This document shows positions 46,676-55,534 of a stretch of DNA of 57,593 nt, one piece after another. Below the pieces are notes generated by a model. That model saw only the letters and a program-made list of their open reading frames with translations, was not told the DNA's origin and made no database searches. The stretch is from Chloroflexota bacterium. GTDB taxonomy: Bacteria > Chloroflexota > Dehalococcoidia > FW602-bin16. A program made the translations under genes and the position numbers. How positions within the stretch are numbered: position 1 is the stretch's first letter; each line of letters starts with the position of its first letter. The stretch lies in assembly GCA_004297765.1 (NCBI GenBank), contig SCTZ01000156.1, positions 1 to 57,593 of the forward strand, read 5' to 3'.

Positions 46676-47167
46676 ATGGGTAGCAACGGAACAAGTAGCG
46701 CGGTCGAGTCCATTCTATCTAGCTGCCCCCGAGAGCGGGAGCATCTCATGCCCGCCTTGCAGCAAACACAGGAAGCACTCGGTTATCTGCCCGATGATGC
46801 AATCGAGGCGCTGGCGCGGCATTTTCGCACCTCTCCGTCGTATGTTTATGGCGTCATTACGTTCTACCCCCAGTTTCGACTGAAGCCGGCGGGGCGCAAC
46901 CTGATCAAGGTGTGCCGAGGCACAGCCTGCCACGTCAAGGGCGGCCCGCGCATTCGTCAGGAGGTAGAGCGTCAGCTCGGAATCAAGGAGGGCGAGACGA
47001 CGGAGGACATGGAGTTCACGCTGGAAACGGTGGCGTGCATTCGGGCGTGCGCGATCGCTCCCACCATGCTCATCAACAAGGAGACCTACGGACAACTCAC
47101 CGCGAAGAAGGTCGCCGAGATACTGGCCGAGTACAGGGCATGGAGGATGGCCAGTGAGCCAGCATAA
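46676..47167 (+). CDS. NuoE-like [2Fe-2S] subunit (first copy)
   Basis: Thioredoxin-like 2Fe-2S subunit of the NuoE/HydC/HndA type, 163 residues. Cluster cysteines are Cys80 and Cys85 (VCRGTACH) and Cys121 and Cys125 (VACIRACAIAP). The N-terminal helical part ALQQTQEALGYLPDDAIEALARHFRTSPSYVYGVITFYPQF is family-typical. It overlaps the next gene by 14 bases and presumably forms an E-F pair with it, feeding electrons to or from the NuoF-GltD protein. Confidence 0.92.
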   Translation: MGSNGTSSAVESILSSCPREREHLMPALQQTQEALGYLPDDAIEALARHFRTSPSYVYGVITFYPQFRLKPAGRNLIKVCRGTACHVKGGPRIRQEVERQLGIKEGETTEDMEFTLETVACIRACAIAPTMLINKETYGQLTAKKVAEILAEYRAWRMASEPA

Positions 47168-50100
47168 CGGTGAGACCAGCCGCGCCACCACACTGCTGAT
47201 CTGCCGCGGAACGAGTTGCCAGTCGTCGAAGTCCAATCTTCTCCAGGCGGCTCTCGAAGAGGAGATCGGGCAGCGAGGACTGAAGGATCGCGTTCAGGTT
47301 CAGTTGACGGGCTGTCACGGCTTCTGCCACGTGGGACCCACCGTCATCGTCGAGCCGGAAGGCATCCTGTATACACACGTCAAGGTCGAGGACGCCGCGC
47401 GGATCGTCCAGGAGCATCTGATCGAGGAGCAATGGGTCGACGATCTCCTGTACCGCGATCCGCTGACCGGCGAGACAATCCCGCACCAGCGCGATATCAC
47501 GTTCTACAGCAAGCAGCAGCGTCACGTGCTCCGCAATACCGGACGGATCAACCCCGAGCGCATCGAGGACTACATGGCCGTCGGCGGGTACAGTGCCCTG
47601 CGCAACGCGCTGTTCGACGGGAGTCCGGAGCAAGTGCTGGACGAGATCCGCAAAGCCGGTCTGCGGGGACGGGGCGGTGGTGGTCAACCCACGGCGAACA
47701 AGTGGGAGATGGCGGCAAGAACAGCCGCGGGACAGAAATACGTTATCGCGAACGGCGACGAGGGGGACCCGGGCTCGTTCATGGATCGCACCATCATTGA
47801 AGGGGATCCTCACGCGCTGCTTGAAGGTATGCTGCTCGCCGCTTACGCGGTTGGTGCCTCGCAGGGCTATCTGTACCTGCGCACGGAGTACACTCTGGCC
47901 ACCCAGCGCTTTCGGGTGGCTATCGCCCAGGCCCGCGAGAAGGGCATTCTAGGGCCGAACGTGATGGGCTCGTCCTTCGCATTTGATGTCGACATAAAGC
48001 ATGGTGTGGGCGCCTACGTGGGCGGTGAGGAGACGGGCATCATCGCCACCATCGAGGGGCGACGGCCAATGCCCAGTCCCAAGCCTCCCTATCCGGCGGA
48101 GTCGGGGTTGTGGGGCAGGCCCACTGTGATTAACAACGTGGAGACTCTGGCCAACGTTCCTTTGATCATGTCGAGGGGCGCCGATTGGTTCGCCGGCATT
48201 GGCACCGCGGGCAGCAGGGGGACCAAGATATTCGCTCTGACCGGCAAGGTCGTGAGCCCAGGCCTGGTTGAGGTTCCGCTGGGCACGACGCTCCGCGAGA
48301 TCATCTTCGGCATCGGCGGCGGCGTGCCAGAGGGGCGCAAGTTCAAGGCCGCGCAGACCGATGGACCGACCGGCAACTGCATTCCGGGCAGTCTACTGGA
48401 TCTGCCCACCGACTGGGAGACCATGGCCGAGGCCGGCGTTCTGATCGGCGATGGGGCCATGGTCGTCATGGACGACACGACCTGCATGGTCGATACGGCT
48501 CGCTTCTTCACCGCTTTCTCGCAGAGCGAGTCCTGCGGCAAGTGCGTGCCCTGTCGTCTCGGCACCAAGCGGCTGTTGGACGTGGTAGACCGCATCACCA
48601 GCGGCAAAGCGGAGATGTCCGATCTGGACCTGCTGGTCGAGCTGGGCGAGACGATCTCGGCTGGCTCGCTGTGCGGTCTCGGCATGGGCGCCGCCAATCC
48701 GGTGCTCAGCACGCTCAAGCACTTCCGCGATGAGTACGTGGCTCACGTGCGGGACAAGAAGTGCGAGGCGGTAGTTTGCAAGGGACTGGTCAAGGCACCT
48801 TGCAGCCATACCTGCCCGGCGGGCATCGACATCCCGCGCTACATTCGGCTCATCGCGGCGGGACGCTACGCCGACGCGGTGACCGTGATTCGGGAGCGCA
48901 ATCCACTCCCCAGCGTGTGTGGGCGGGTCTGCTTCCATCCCTGTGAGAGCAAGTGCCGACGCGGTCAGGTCGATCAGCCGCTGGGCATCAACTACCTCAA
49001 GCGCTTTGCGGCCGGCTACGATGGCCGCTGGGAGAATCAGCCGCCGCCGCTGCCGCCCACGGGCAAGAAGGTGGCTGTTGTCGGGTCCGGTCCGGCCGGA
49101 CTCGCCGCGTCGTTCTTCCTGGCTCGTCTGGGACACGCGGTCACAATCTTCGAGGCCCTGCCGGTGGCGGGAGGTGTCCTGCGCGTGGGCATTCCCGCGT
49201 ATCGGCTGCCCGAAGATATTCTGGAGATGGAGATCGACAACATCCGCCGTCTGGGGGTCGACCTTCTCCTCAACAGTCCGGTGGAGAAGCTGGACACCCT
49301 CTTCGAGGAAGGCTACGACGCCGTCTTCCTGGGCATGGGATCGGTGAAGGGCATGAAGCTAGGCGTCGAGGGCGAGGATGATCCGGCGGTCTTCGACTGC
49401 ATGAGCTTCCTGCGTGACTTCCGTCTCGGCTTGCCGACTCAGGTCGGACAGCGCGTCGTGGTGGTGGGCGGCGGCAACGCGGCCATCGACGCGGCGCGCA
49501 CATCCTTGCGCCTCGGGGCGAAAGAAGTTACCATAATCTATCGACGCACGGCACGCGAGATGCCCGCGTTGCCGGCCGAGGTGCAGGACGCGGTGAACGA
49601 GGGCACGCGCGTCGAGTATCTGGTCGCGCCCGATCGCATCGTCCGTGACGGCGGTACGCTCCGTGTTCTGTGCCACCGCATGGAGCTTGGTCCCATGGAC
49701 GCCAGTGGACGCCGTGGTGTCGTAGCGGTGCCGGGCAGCGAGTTCGAGTTGGTGGCCGATACCGTGATCGCCGCCATAGGGCAGGCGACGCAACTGCCCC
49801 CCGGAATGGGTCTGAAGGCGAATCGCAACGGCACGGTGAAAGTGGATAGCCACACGCTAGCCACCGAGCGCCCTGGCGTCTTCGCGGGCGGCGATGCCGT
49901 GACAGGTCCGGCCTCAGTGATCGCGGCCATAGCGGCTGGACGGCGTGCGGCCAGTTCTATCGACCGATACCTGGGTGGCTCGGGCGTCATCGATATCAGC
50001 GATTCGACTTTGGATGCTGAGCCGTGGCAGGATGAGGAGGATGTGGATCGCTCCCATCGACATCACCCGCCGGCCATCCCCGTCGAGGCCCGCGAGGGCA

Positions 50101-50186
50101 ATTTCATGGAAGTGGAGCTCTCTTTTGATGCCAAGGTCGCTTTGCAGGAGGCTTTGCGCTGTCTCCGCTGCGATCTGGAAGACTGA
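47154..50186 (+). CDS. NuoF-GltD fusion: NAD(P)-reacting flavoprotein
   Basis: A 1010-residue fusion. Residues 1-90 are a thioredoxin-like 2Fe-2S domain (Cys17, CRGTSC, LTGCHGFCHVGP). About 110-540 is NuoF/HydB-like: FMN/NADH loop GLRGRGGGGQPTANKW, NGDEGDPGSFMDR, and 4Fe-4S ligands SESCGKCVPCR...SLCGLG. From about 545 a GltD/NfnB-like module begins with two cysteine clusters (CSHTCPAGIDIPRY, CGRVCFHPCESKCRRG), then FAD loop VVGSGPAGLAASFFLARLG at about 642, an NADPH fold VVVVGGGNAAIDAARTSLRLG at about 769 with the YRRTAREMP arginines, and GGDAVTGPASVIAA. The start is GTG at 47154, inside the previous gene. Two nucleotide sites in one chain suggest electron flow between NADH and NADPH pools or bifurcation; that is inference. 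Confidence 0.9.
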   Translation: MSQHNGETSRATTLLICRGTSCQSSKSNLLQAALEEEIGQRGLKDRVQVQLTGCHGFCHVGPTVIVEPEGILYTHVKVEDAARIVQEHLIEEQWVDDLLYRDPLTGETIPHQRDITFYSKQQRHVLRNTGRINPERIEDYMAVGGYSALRNALFDGSPEQVLDEIRKAGLRGRGGGGQPTANKWEMAARTAAGQKYVIANGDEGDPGSFMDRTIIEGDPHALLEGMLLAAYAVGASQGYLYLRTEYTLATQRFRVAIAQAREKGILGPNVMGSSFAFDVDIKHGVGAYVGGEETGIIATIEGRRPMPSPKPPYPAESGLWGRPTVINNVETLANVPLIMSRGADWFAGIGTAGSRGTKIFALTGKVVSPGLVEVPLGTTLREIIFGIGGGVPEGRKFKAAQTDGPTGNCIPGSLLDLPTDWETMAEAGVLIGDGAMVVMDDTTCMVDTARFFTAFSQSESCGKCVPCRLGTKRLLDVVDRITSGKAEMSDLDLLVELGETISAGSLCGLGMGAANPVLSTLKHFRDEYVAHVRDKKCEAVVCKGLVKAPCSHTCPAGIDIPRYIRLIAAGRYADAVTVIRERNPLPSVCGRVCFHPCESKCRRGQVDQPLGINYLKRFAAGYDGRWENQPPPLPPTGKKVAVVGSGPAGLAASFFLARLGHAVTIFEALPVAGGVLRVGIPAYRLPEDILEMEIDNIRRLGVDLLLNSPVEKLDTLFEEGYDAVFLGMGSVKGMKLGVEGEDDPAVFDCMSFLRDFRLGLPTQVGQRVVVVGGGNAAIDAARTSLRLGAKEVTIIYRRTAREMPALPAEVQDAVNEGTRVEYLVAPDRIVRDGGTLRVLCHRMELGPMDASGRRGVVAVPGSEFELVADTVIAAIGQATQLPPGMGLKANRNGTVKVDSHTLATERPGVFAGGDAVTGPASVIAAIAAGRRAASSIDRYLGGSGVIDISDSTLDAEPWQDEEDVDRSHRHHPPAIPVEAREGNFMEVELSFDAKVALQEALRCLRCDLED

Positions 50187-50201
50187 CCCTGGAGGAATGA
50201 G

Positions 50202-50753
50202 ATGGTGATTGCAGAAGGAACTGCTGCCGGGTCCTCAACGCCAATCGAGCAAGTTCTGGCTGGGTTCAGACGAGATCGCGCCGACTTGATCGCGATCCTG
50301 CACGCGGTGCAGAACGCGTTCGGCTACATCTCTAGGGAATCGGTCGAGGCTATCGGCGCGCACGTCGAGCTGACGCCGGCCCAGGTGTATGGCGTGCTCA
50401 CGTTCTACGACCATTTCCGTACCAAGCCGCTCGGCACCCATCTGGTCGAGCTCTGTGTGGGCCCGGCCTGCTACGTGAGAGGTGGAGCGAAGATACGGCG
50501 GGTCGTGGAGACCATACTGGGCATCGAGGAGGGTGAGACGACTCCGGACGGATCGATCAGCCTACGCGGTGCGCAATGCACCGGCACGTGCGCACTGGCC
50601 CCCATGATCCACATCGACGGCAAGCAGCACGGGCACTTGCGTCTCTCCGACGTACCCCGCTTGCTCGCGGGTCTGAGGGAGGCGGCCGATCCGGCTGATC
50701 GGACCGATCGGTCTGATCGATCGGCGAATCAAGTCCAGGGAGGAGCCGCATGA
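50202..50753 (+). CDS. NuoE-like [2Fe-2S] subunit (second copy)
   Basis: Second NuoE/HydC-type subunit, 183 residues. Cluster cysteines are Cys85 and Cys90 (LCVGPACYV) and Cys126 and Cys130 (AQCTGTCALAP). The sequence is clearly diverged from the first copy. The C-terminal tail, residues about 160-177 (AADPADRTDRSDRSANQ), is encoded by a copy of the 9-bp dispersed repeat and has no counterpart in the first copy. GGAGG precedes the ATG at 50202. It overlaps the next gene by four bases (ATGA). Confidence 0.92.
   Translation: MVIAEGTAAGSSTPIEQVLAGFRRDRADLIAILHAVQNAFGYISRESVEAIGAHVELTPAQVYGVLTFYDHFRTKPLGTHLVELCVGPACYVRGGAKIRRVVETILGIEEGETTPDGSISLRGAQCTGTCALAPMIHIDGKQHGHLRLSDVPRLLAGLREAADPADRTDRSDRSANQVQGGAA
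50684..50730. repeat. dispersed 9-bp-unit element, copy E, inside a coding sequence
   Basis: Units GATCCGGCT, GATCGGACC, GATCGGTCT, GATCGATCGG in direct register, ending CGAATC. They lie inside the C-terminal codons of the second NuoE and translate to three-residue units (DPA, DRT, DRS, DRS). Because the unit is nine bases, copy-number change would keep the reading frame. Confidence 0.75.
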
Positions 50754-52684
50754 GCGACTTCGAGCAGATCAGAGCGCAGGCGCAGGAGGCGTGGAAGCGG
50801 CTTCAGGATAGCCCCCGACCACGCATCATCGTCGCCATGGGATCCTGCGGCATTGCCGCTGGCGCGGATGTGGTGCTGGAGACCATCCGCGACGAGGTGA
50901 AGAAGCAGGGCATCGCGGCTGATATCATGTCCACCGGCTGCATGGGGATGTGCTACGAGGAGCCCCTGGTGGACATCATCAAGCCGGGCCAGCCCCGCAT
51001 TAGCTATCGCAAGGTCACCCCGGAAACGGCCCGAGAGCTGGTGCGCGATGTTGTGGCCGGAAGCAAGTATAGGCAGGATCTGGCTTTCGCCAACTTTGGC
51101 GAAAGCACCTTTCACGAAATTCCTAGCCTGAACAGCCAGGATTTCTATCGTATCCAGGTTCGCCGACTGCTCCAAAACACGGGCGAGATCGATCCCGAGA
51201 ATATCGACCACTACCTGGCCCGCGGGGGCTATGCCGCCTTTAATAAGGCCCTGACTTCTATGACACCCGAAGAGGTAATCGCAGAGGTCAAGACCGCCGT
51301 GCTGAACGGTCGAGGCGGAGCGGCGTACCCGGCCGGCTTGAAATGGGAATCGTGCCGCAAAGCTCCCGGCTATCCCAAATACATTATCTGCAACGCCGAC
51401 GAGGGAATCCCGGGCGTCTTCGTCGATCGCTTTCTTCTCGAGGGCGACCCGCACGCGGTCATCGAGGGCATGCTCATAGCGGCCTATGCGGTGGGCTCGG
51501 ACATCGGCTATATCTACATCCGCACGGAGTATCCGCTGGGAGCGGAACGCTTCGCGACAGCCATCAAGCAAGCTGAAGAGCGTGGTCTGCTCGGCAGGAA
51601 CATCCTCGGGACGGACTTCACTTTCCGTCTCGAGATCCGCCGCGGCGCCGGCAGTTACGTGGCCGGTGAGTCCTCGGCTTTGATGTCCAGCATCGAAGGC
51701 GGCCGTGCGATGCCGCGACTGAAACGGCCTCGCAGCGTGGAGAAAGGACTGTGGGCCAAGCCGACTTCGATGAACAACGTGGAGACGTTCGCCAACGTCC
51801 CCTGGATCATCAACAACGGGGGCGCCTGGTACAAGACCACGGGCAGCGAGGGCACCAGCGGAACCTCCCTGTTCAGCATCAGCGGCAAGATCGTGCGGAC
51901 CGGTATCCTGGAGGTGCCGTTCGGGCTGCCGTTGCGGGCCGTGATCGATGCGGCCGGGGGCGTGCCGGAGGGCCACCAACTGAAGGCCGTGATGCCGGAT
52001 GGTCCATCGGGCGGATTGATACCGGCCAAGCTTCTGGACACGATCCTGGACCTCGACGCGTTTAAGAAGATCGAGGCTCCACTGGGCGCGGGCGGGTTGG
52101 TTATCCTCGATGAGACCGTTTGTCTGGTGGACCTGATGCGTTGGGCCCTGGCCTTCAATATGGACGAGAGCTGCGGTCGCTGCACCCTGTGCCGCATTGG
52201 CTGCCAGCGTCTGCACGATCTCTGGGTCCGCGTGGGGCGGGGCGAGGGCACCCTGGAGGATCTGGACAAAGCCAACATGCTGCAGGATCTCATGCGCCGC
52301 ATGACCCACTGCGGCCTAGGTCAGGCCGCCGGAAATCCTGTTCGCTCTGCCCTCAAGCACTTCCGAGCCGAGCTCGAAGCCCATATCGTCGAGAAGCGTT
52401 GCCCGTCCAAGGTCTGCCCGTCCTTGACGGCTTACCGAATCGATCCGGCCAAGTGCTCGAAATGTGGGGTCTGTGAGCCGGCTTGCCCAAGCGGGGCTAT
52501 CTCTCGCGACGGCAGGCTAACAATCAATCAGGACAAGTGCATCCACTGCGATATCTGCGTAGAGCTATGCCCCGACGCGGCGGTTGTCATAGACAAGGCG
52601 GAGAGACCGCCCGCGCGGAAACCCGCGGCCGCCAGTGCCGGCCACAGCTTGGCTGCGGCGCAGGTCGCTTCTGGAGGGAGATAG
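50750..52684 (+). CDS. NuoF/HydB-like flavoprotein with C-terminal ferredoxin domain
   Basis: A 644-residue FMN and Fe-S subunit of the HydB/HndC/NuoF type. The N-terminal thioredoxin-like domain has MGSCGIAAGA and TGCMGMCYEEP. The core has NADH/FMN loop LNGRGGAAYPAGLKW, NADEGIPGVFVDR and 4Fe-4S ligands DESCGRCTLCRIG...HCGLG. The C-terminal ferredoxin domain carries two 4Fe-4S motifs, CSKCGVCEPACP and CIHCDICVELCP, which the fused NuoF in this operon lacks. It ends in an Ala-rich tail. It most resembles HydB of bifurcating hydrogenases. The pair with the second NuoE is translationally coupled. Confidence 0.93.
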   Translation: MSDFEQIRAQAQEAWKRLQDSPRPRIIVAMGSCGIAAGADVVLETIRDEVKKQGIAADIMSTGCMGMCYEEPLVDIIKPGQPRISYRKVTPETARELVRDVVAGSKYRQDLAFANFGESTFHEIPSLNSQDFYRIQVRRLLQNTGEIDPENIDHYLARGGYAAFNKALTSMTPEEVIAEVKTAVLNGRGGAAYPAGLKWESCRKAPGYPKYIICNADEGIPGVFVDRFLLEGDPHAVIEGMLIAAYAVGSDIGYIYIRTEYPLGAERFATAIKQAEERGLLGRNILGTDFTFRLEIRRGAGSYVAGESSALMSSIEGGRAMPRLKRPRSVEKGLWAKPTSMNNVETFANVPWIINNGGAWYKTTGSEGTSGTSLFSISGKIVRTGILEVPFGLPLRAVIDAAGGVPEGHQLKAVMPDGPSGGLIPAKLLDTILDLDAFKKIEAPLGAGGLVILDETVCLVDLMRWALAFNMDESCGRCTLCRIGCQRLHDLWVRVGRGEGTLEDLDKANMLQDLMRRMTHCGLGQAAGNPVRSALKHFRAELEAHIVEKRCPSKVCPSLTAYRIDPAKCSKCGVCEPACPSGAISRDGRLTINQDKCIHCDICVELCPDAAVVIDKAERPPARKPAAASAGHSLAAAQVASGGR

Positions 52685-52687
52685 GAA

Positions 52688-55528
52688 GTGGATACCGTCA
52701 AGCTGACAATTGACGAGCGCACGGTAGAGGTCAAGAAGGGTACCTCGGTTCTCGAGGCTGCCGAACAAGCTGGTATCTACATTCCTCACCTGTGCTTCGT
52801 TCACGGTCTGAAACCATACGTCGGATGCCGCCTGTGCGCGGTGGAGATCGAGGGGGCTCGCGGGCTGGAGCTCTCCTGCGCGGAGCCAGTTCGCGATGGC
52901 ATGATAGTGCGCACCAATACGCCCAAGGTGCTTGAGACTCGGCGCAACCTGCTCGAGGTGATTATCTCCGAGCATCCCTGGAAGTGTCTGACCTGCTGGC
53001 GGCGTGAGCGGTGCAATCCGCTCTGGCACTGCCAGCGCGATGCGAAGGTCACCGATCGCTGCGTCATGTGTCCGCGCAACCGCGACTGCGAGCTGCAGCG
53101 CGTGGTGGATTTCGTGAACATGCGCCAGGACGATCAGCCCTTCTACGCGGTGCCCAAGACGCAGCCCATCCGCTGGAAGAATCCATTCCTGCAGTACGAC
53201 CCGAACAAGTGCATTCTTTGCACGCGCTGTGTACGCGTCTGCGCGGAGCGACGCCACGTGGGCGCGTTGGAGCTCTCGCATCGCGGCTACCGGGCGACCA
53301 TCTCCACCGCTTTCGGCGAAGAGCTGGACTGTGAGTTCTGCGGCGCTTGCGCCGAGGTTTGTCCGACCGGCGCTATCATGGAGAAGTCCCGCCGCTACAC
53401 CGGGGTGCCCGACGTGAGCGTTCCGACGGTATGTGGTCACTGCGGCGTTGGCTGCGGGCTGCAGATCGACGTCAAGAATGGCAAGATCATCGGCGTGACC
53501 GCGCCTGAGAGCCACGCGGTCAACGGCAACGATCTGTGCGTGCGTGGCAAGTTTGGCTTTGGATACATTCAGAGCGAAAGCCGTCTGAAAACGCCTCTGG
53601 TCAAGGGCCAACCCGCGGTGAACGGCACGGCCGTGCCTGTGTCCTGGGAAGAGGCCATCGGCCAGGTTGCCGATCGACTTTACGATATCCGCGAGCATCA
53701 CGGACCTGACGCCATCGCCTTCGTGGGATCCAGCCGGCTGACCAACGAGGAGGGCTATCTCCTCCAGAAGCTGGCACGTGGACTGGTGGGCACGAACAAC
53801 GTGGATCAGGCGGCCTCGATGTTCCATCGCGGGACCCTGGACGGCCTGGGTGCCAGGCTGGGTGTGGGCGCCATGACGAATAGTCTCGCGGACCTGGAGA
53901 AGGCCGGCTGCATCGTCGTGGTGGGCAACAATACCGCCAACACGCATCCCATAGCGGCGCTCAAGATCAAGAACGCGGTCAAGAACCATGGCGCCAAGCT
54001 GATCGTGGCTCATCCCCTCCGAACGGATCTCGATCGGTTTGCCACGCTCTCGCTTCACTACAAGCCGGGCAGCGAAGTTGCTTTGCTGAAGGGCTTGGCG
54101 GCCGGACTCCTCTCGGCGCGCGGCGCCGATCTGGAACAGACCGCCGGCTACGCTGATCTGCGCGCCTCCCTGCAAGGCAGCGACGCAGCCGCGGTGGCGA
54201 CGCAGACCGGCGTCGCGAGCGAGGCGCTGCAACAGGCCAGCAAGATCCTCTCCGAGGCGGCTGGCGAGACATCCCCTGCGAAGGCTCAGGCGGGAGAAGA
54301 GAAGCCACTGCCCCTGCGTCCATCGAAGCCCATCGTGCTAGTCTACGGCTCGGGACTGAGCTATGCGGAGACTCCCGCGGACGTCGCGGCCGCGGTGGCG
54401 AATCTGGCGGTCCTTCTCGACGCCGCGGGCGCTCAGGTTGGAGTGGCGGCGCTGGCCGCGGACGCGAACCTGCAGGGCAGTTGCGACATGGGCATGCTTC
54501 CCGATTATCTGCCCGGACGAGTCGCCATCCAGGACGACGCCGCACGCGCACGCATCGCTCACGCCTGGCTGGGTGCGCAAGGGCAACTGCCCTCCAAGCG
54601 CGGTCTCGGCTTCCGCGAGATGCTGGAGGCGGCCCGCAACGGCAAGCTGAAGGCCATGGTAGTGGTGGGCGACGATCCGGTGACATCCATCCCGGATACT
54701 GCCTACGTCTCCGAGTGCCTGACTGACCTGCCGCTCCTGGTGGTGATCGACGTGACCGCCACTCCGACGGCGCAACTGGCCGACGTGGTGCTCCCCGGCG
54801 TCAGCTTCGCCGAGAAGGCGGGCACTTTCACGAGCACCGAGCGCCGCGTGCAGAAGCTCCGCCCGGCCATCGATCCGATCGGCGATGCCAGGCCGGAATG
54901 GTGGGTTCTTGGGCAGTTGGGCAAACGGCTAGCTGCACGCTTAGGCGGAGCGGCCAAGGTCCAGTTGGAGTACGAGGGTCCCAAGGCCATCATGGACGAG
55001 ATCGGGGCGTTGGTCCCGACCTACGCTGGCATCTCCTATGACCGCCTGGAAGAGGGCGGACTGCAGTGGCCGTGCCCGTCGGCGACCAGTCAGGGCACAG
55101 CGGACGTTTTGGATCAAGCAAACACTCGCCTTGTGGCCGTGCAACACGAATCGAGCACGGCTCCCGCGGCGAGCGATTATCCGTTCTTGCTCGTGACGGA
55201 GAAAACACTGTTCTCCGATCTGCGGGAGCCACCCATCAATGGGCGGAACCTGTTGCAGGTCGAGCGAACGGACTTTGCCGAGTTGAATCCCGTCGATGCC
55301 GTCGTTCTGGGCATCCAGAGCGGTGACCGTGTCCGGGTCGTCTCGCCCGCCGGCTCCGTCGTGGCGCGCGCGGTCTGGAGCGACCGAGTGGAACAGGGGC
55401 AGGTGCTCGTGCCATCGGGTGTACGCAGCGAGGTGAACGGCCTGTTGAAGCGCAACGGGGCGTTTGTGCGCGCGAGCAGAGTGACGGTGCGCATCGAGAA
55501 GGCAATTGAACTGCCGGTGGAAAGGTAG
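52688..55528 (+). CDS. NuoG/FdhA-like iron-sulfur and molybdopterin-fold subunit with altered active site
   Basis: A 946-residue large subunit. It has an N-terminal 2Fe-2S ferredoxin (Cys36, 47, 50, 64), a NuoG-type 4Fe-4S region (HPWKCLTCWRRERC...CVMCPRNRDC), two 4Fe-4S motifs (CILCTRCVRVC, CEFCGACAEVC), then the FdhF-type Mo/W-bisMGD fold starting with a 4Fe-4S site VCGHCGVGCG. At the position where the next gene has selenocysteine, this protein has Phe379 (SMFHRGTLDG), keeping the following His. GAMTN and LQGSCDMG are conserved. It therefore lacks a Sec/Cys metal ligand and may be an electron-transfer or structural subunit. A GTG start at 52688 follows a GGGAG site. Confidence 0.9.
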   Translation: MDTVKLTIDERTVEVKKGTSVLEAAEQAGIYIPHLCFVHGLKPYVGCRLCAVEIEGARGLELSCAEPVRDGMIVRTNTPKVLETRRNLLEVIISEHPWKCLTCWRRERCNPLWHCQRDAKVTDRCVMCPRNRDCELQRVVDFVNMRQDDQPFYAVPKTQPIRWKNPFLQYDPNKCILCTRCVRVCAERRHVGALELSHRGYRATISTAFGEELDCEFCGACAEVCPTGAIMEKSRRYTGVPDVSVPTVCGHCGVGCGLQIDVKNGKIIGVTAPESHAVNGNDLCVRGKFGFGYIQSESRLKTPLVKGQPAVNGTAVPVSWEEAIGQVADRLYDIREHHGPDAIAFVGSSRLTNEEGYLLQKLARGLVGTNNVDQAASMFHRGTLDGLGARLGVGAMTNSLADLEKAGCIVVVGNNTANTHPIAALKIKNAVKNHGAKLIVAHPLRTDLDRFATLSLHYKPGSEVALLKGLAAGLLSARGADLEQTAGYADLRASLQGSDAAAVATQTGVASEALQQASKILSEAAGETSPAKAQAGEEKPLPLRPSKPIVLVYGSGLSYAETPADVAAAVANLAVLLDAAGAQVGVAALAADANLQGSCDMGMLPDYLPGRVAIQDDAARARIAHAWLGAQGQLPSKRGLGFREMLEAARNGKLKAMVVVGDDPVTSIPDTAYVSECLTDLPLLVVIDVTATPTAQLADVVLPGVSFAEKAGTFTSTERRVQKLRPAIDPIGDARPEWWVLGQLGKRLAARLGGAAKVQLEYEGPKAIMDEIGALVPTYAGISYDRLEEGGLQWPCPSATSQGTADVLDQANTRLVAVQHESSTAPAASDYPFLLVTEKTLFSDLREPPINGRNLLQVERTDFAELNPVDAVVLGIQSGDRVRVVSPAGSVVARAVWSDRVEQGQVLVPSGVRSEVNGLLKRNGAFVRASRVTVRIEKAIELPVER

Positions 55529-55534
55529 CGCGGA

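Noticed and set aside
50729..52309. 526-residue frame antisense to NuoF
   Set aside because: Shadow of the NuoF gene; no domain and no start signal.
52565..54232. 555-residue frame antisense to the NuoG/FdhA-like gene
   Set aside because: Long open frames opposite high-GC genes are expected; the sense-strand product has clear Fe-S motifs.
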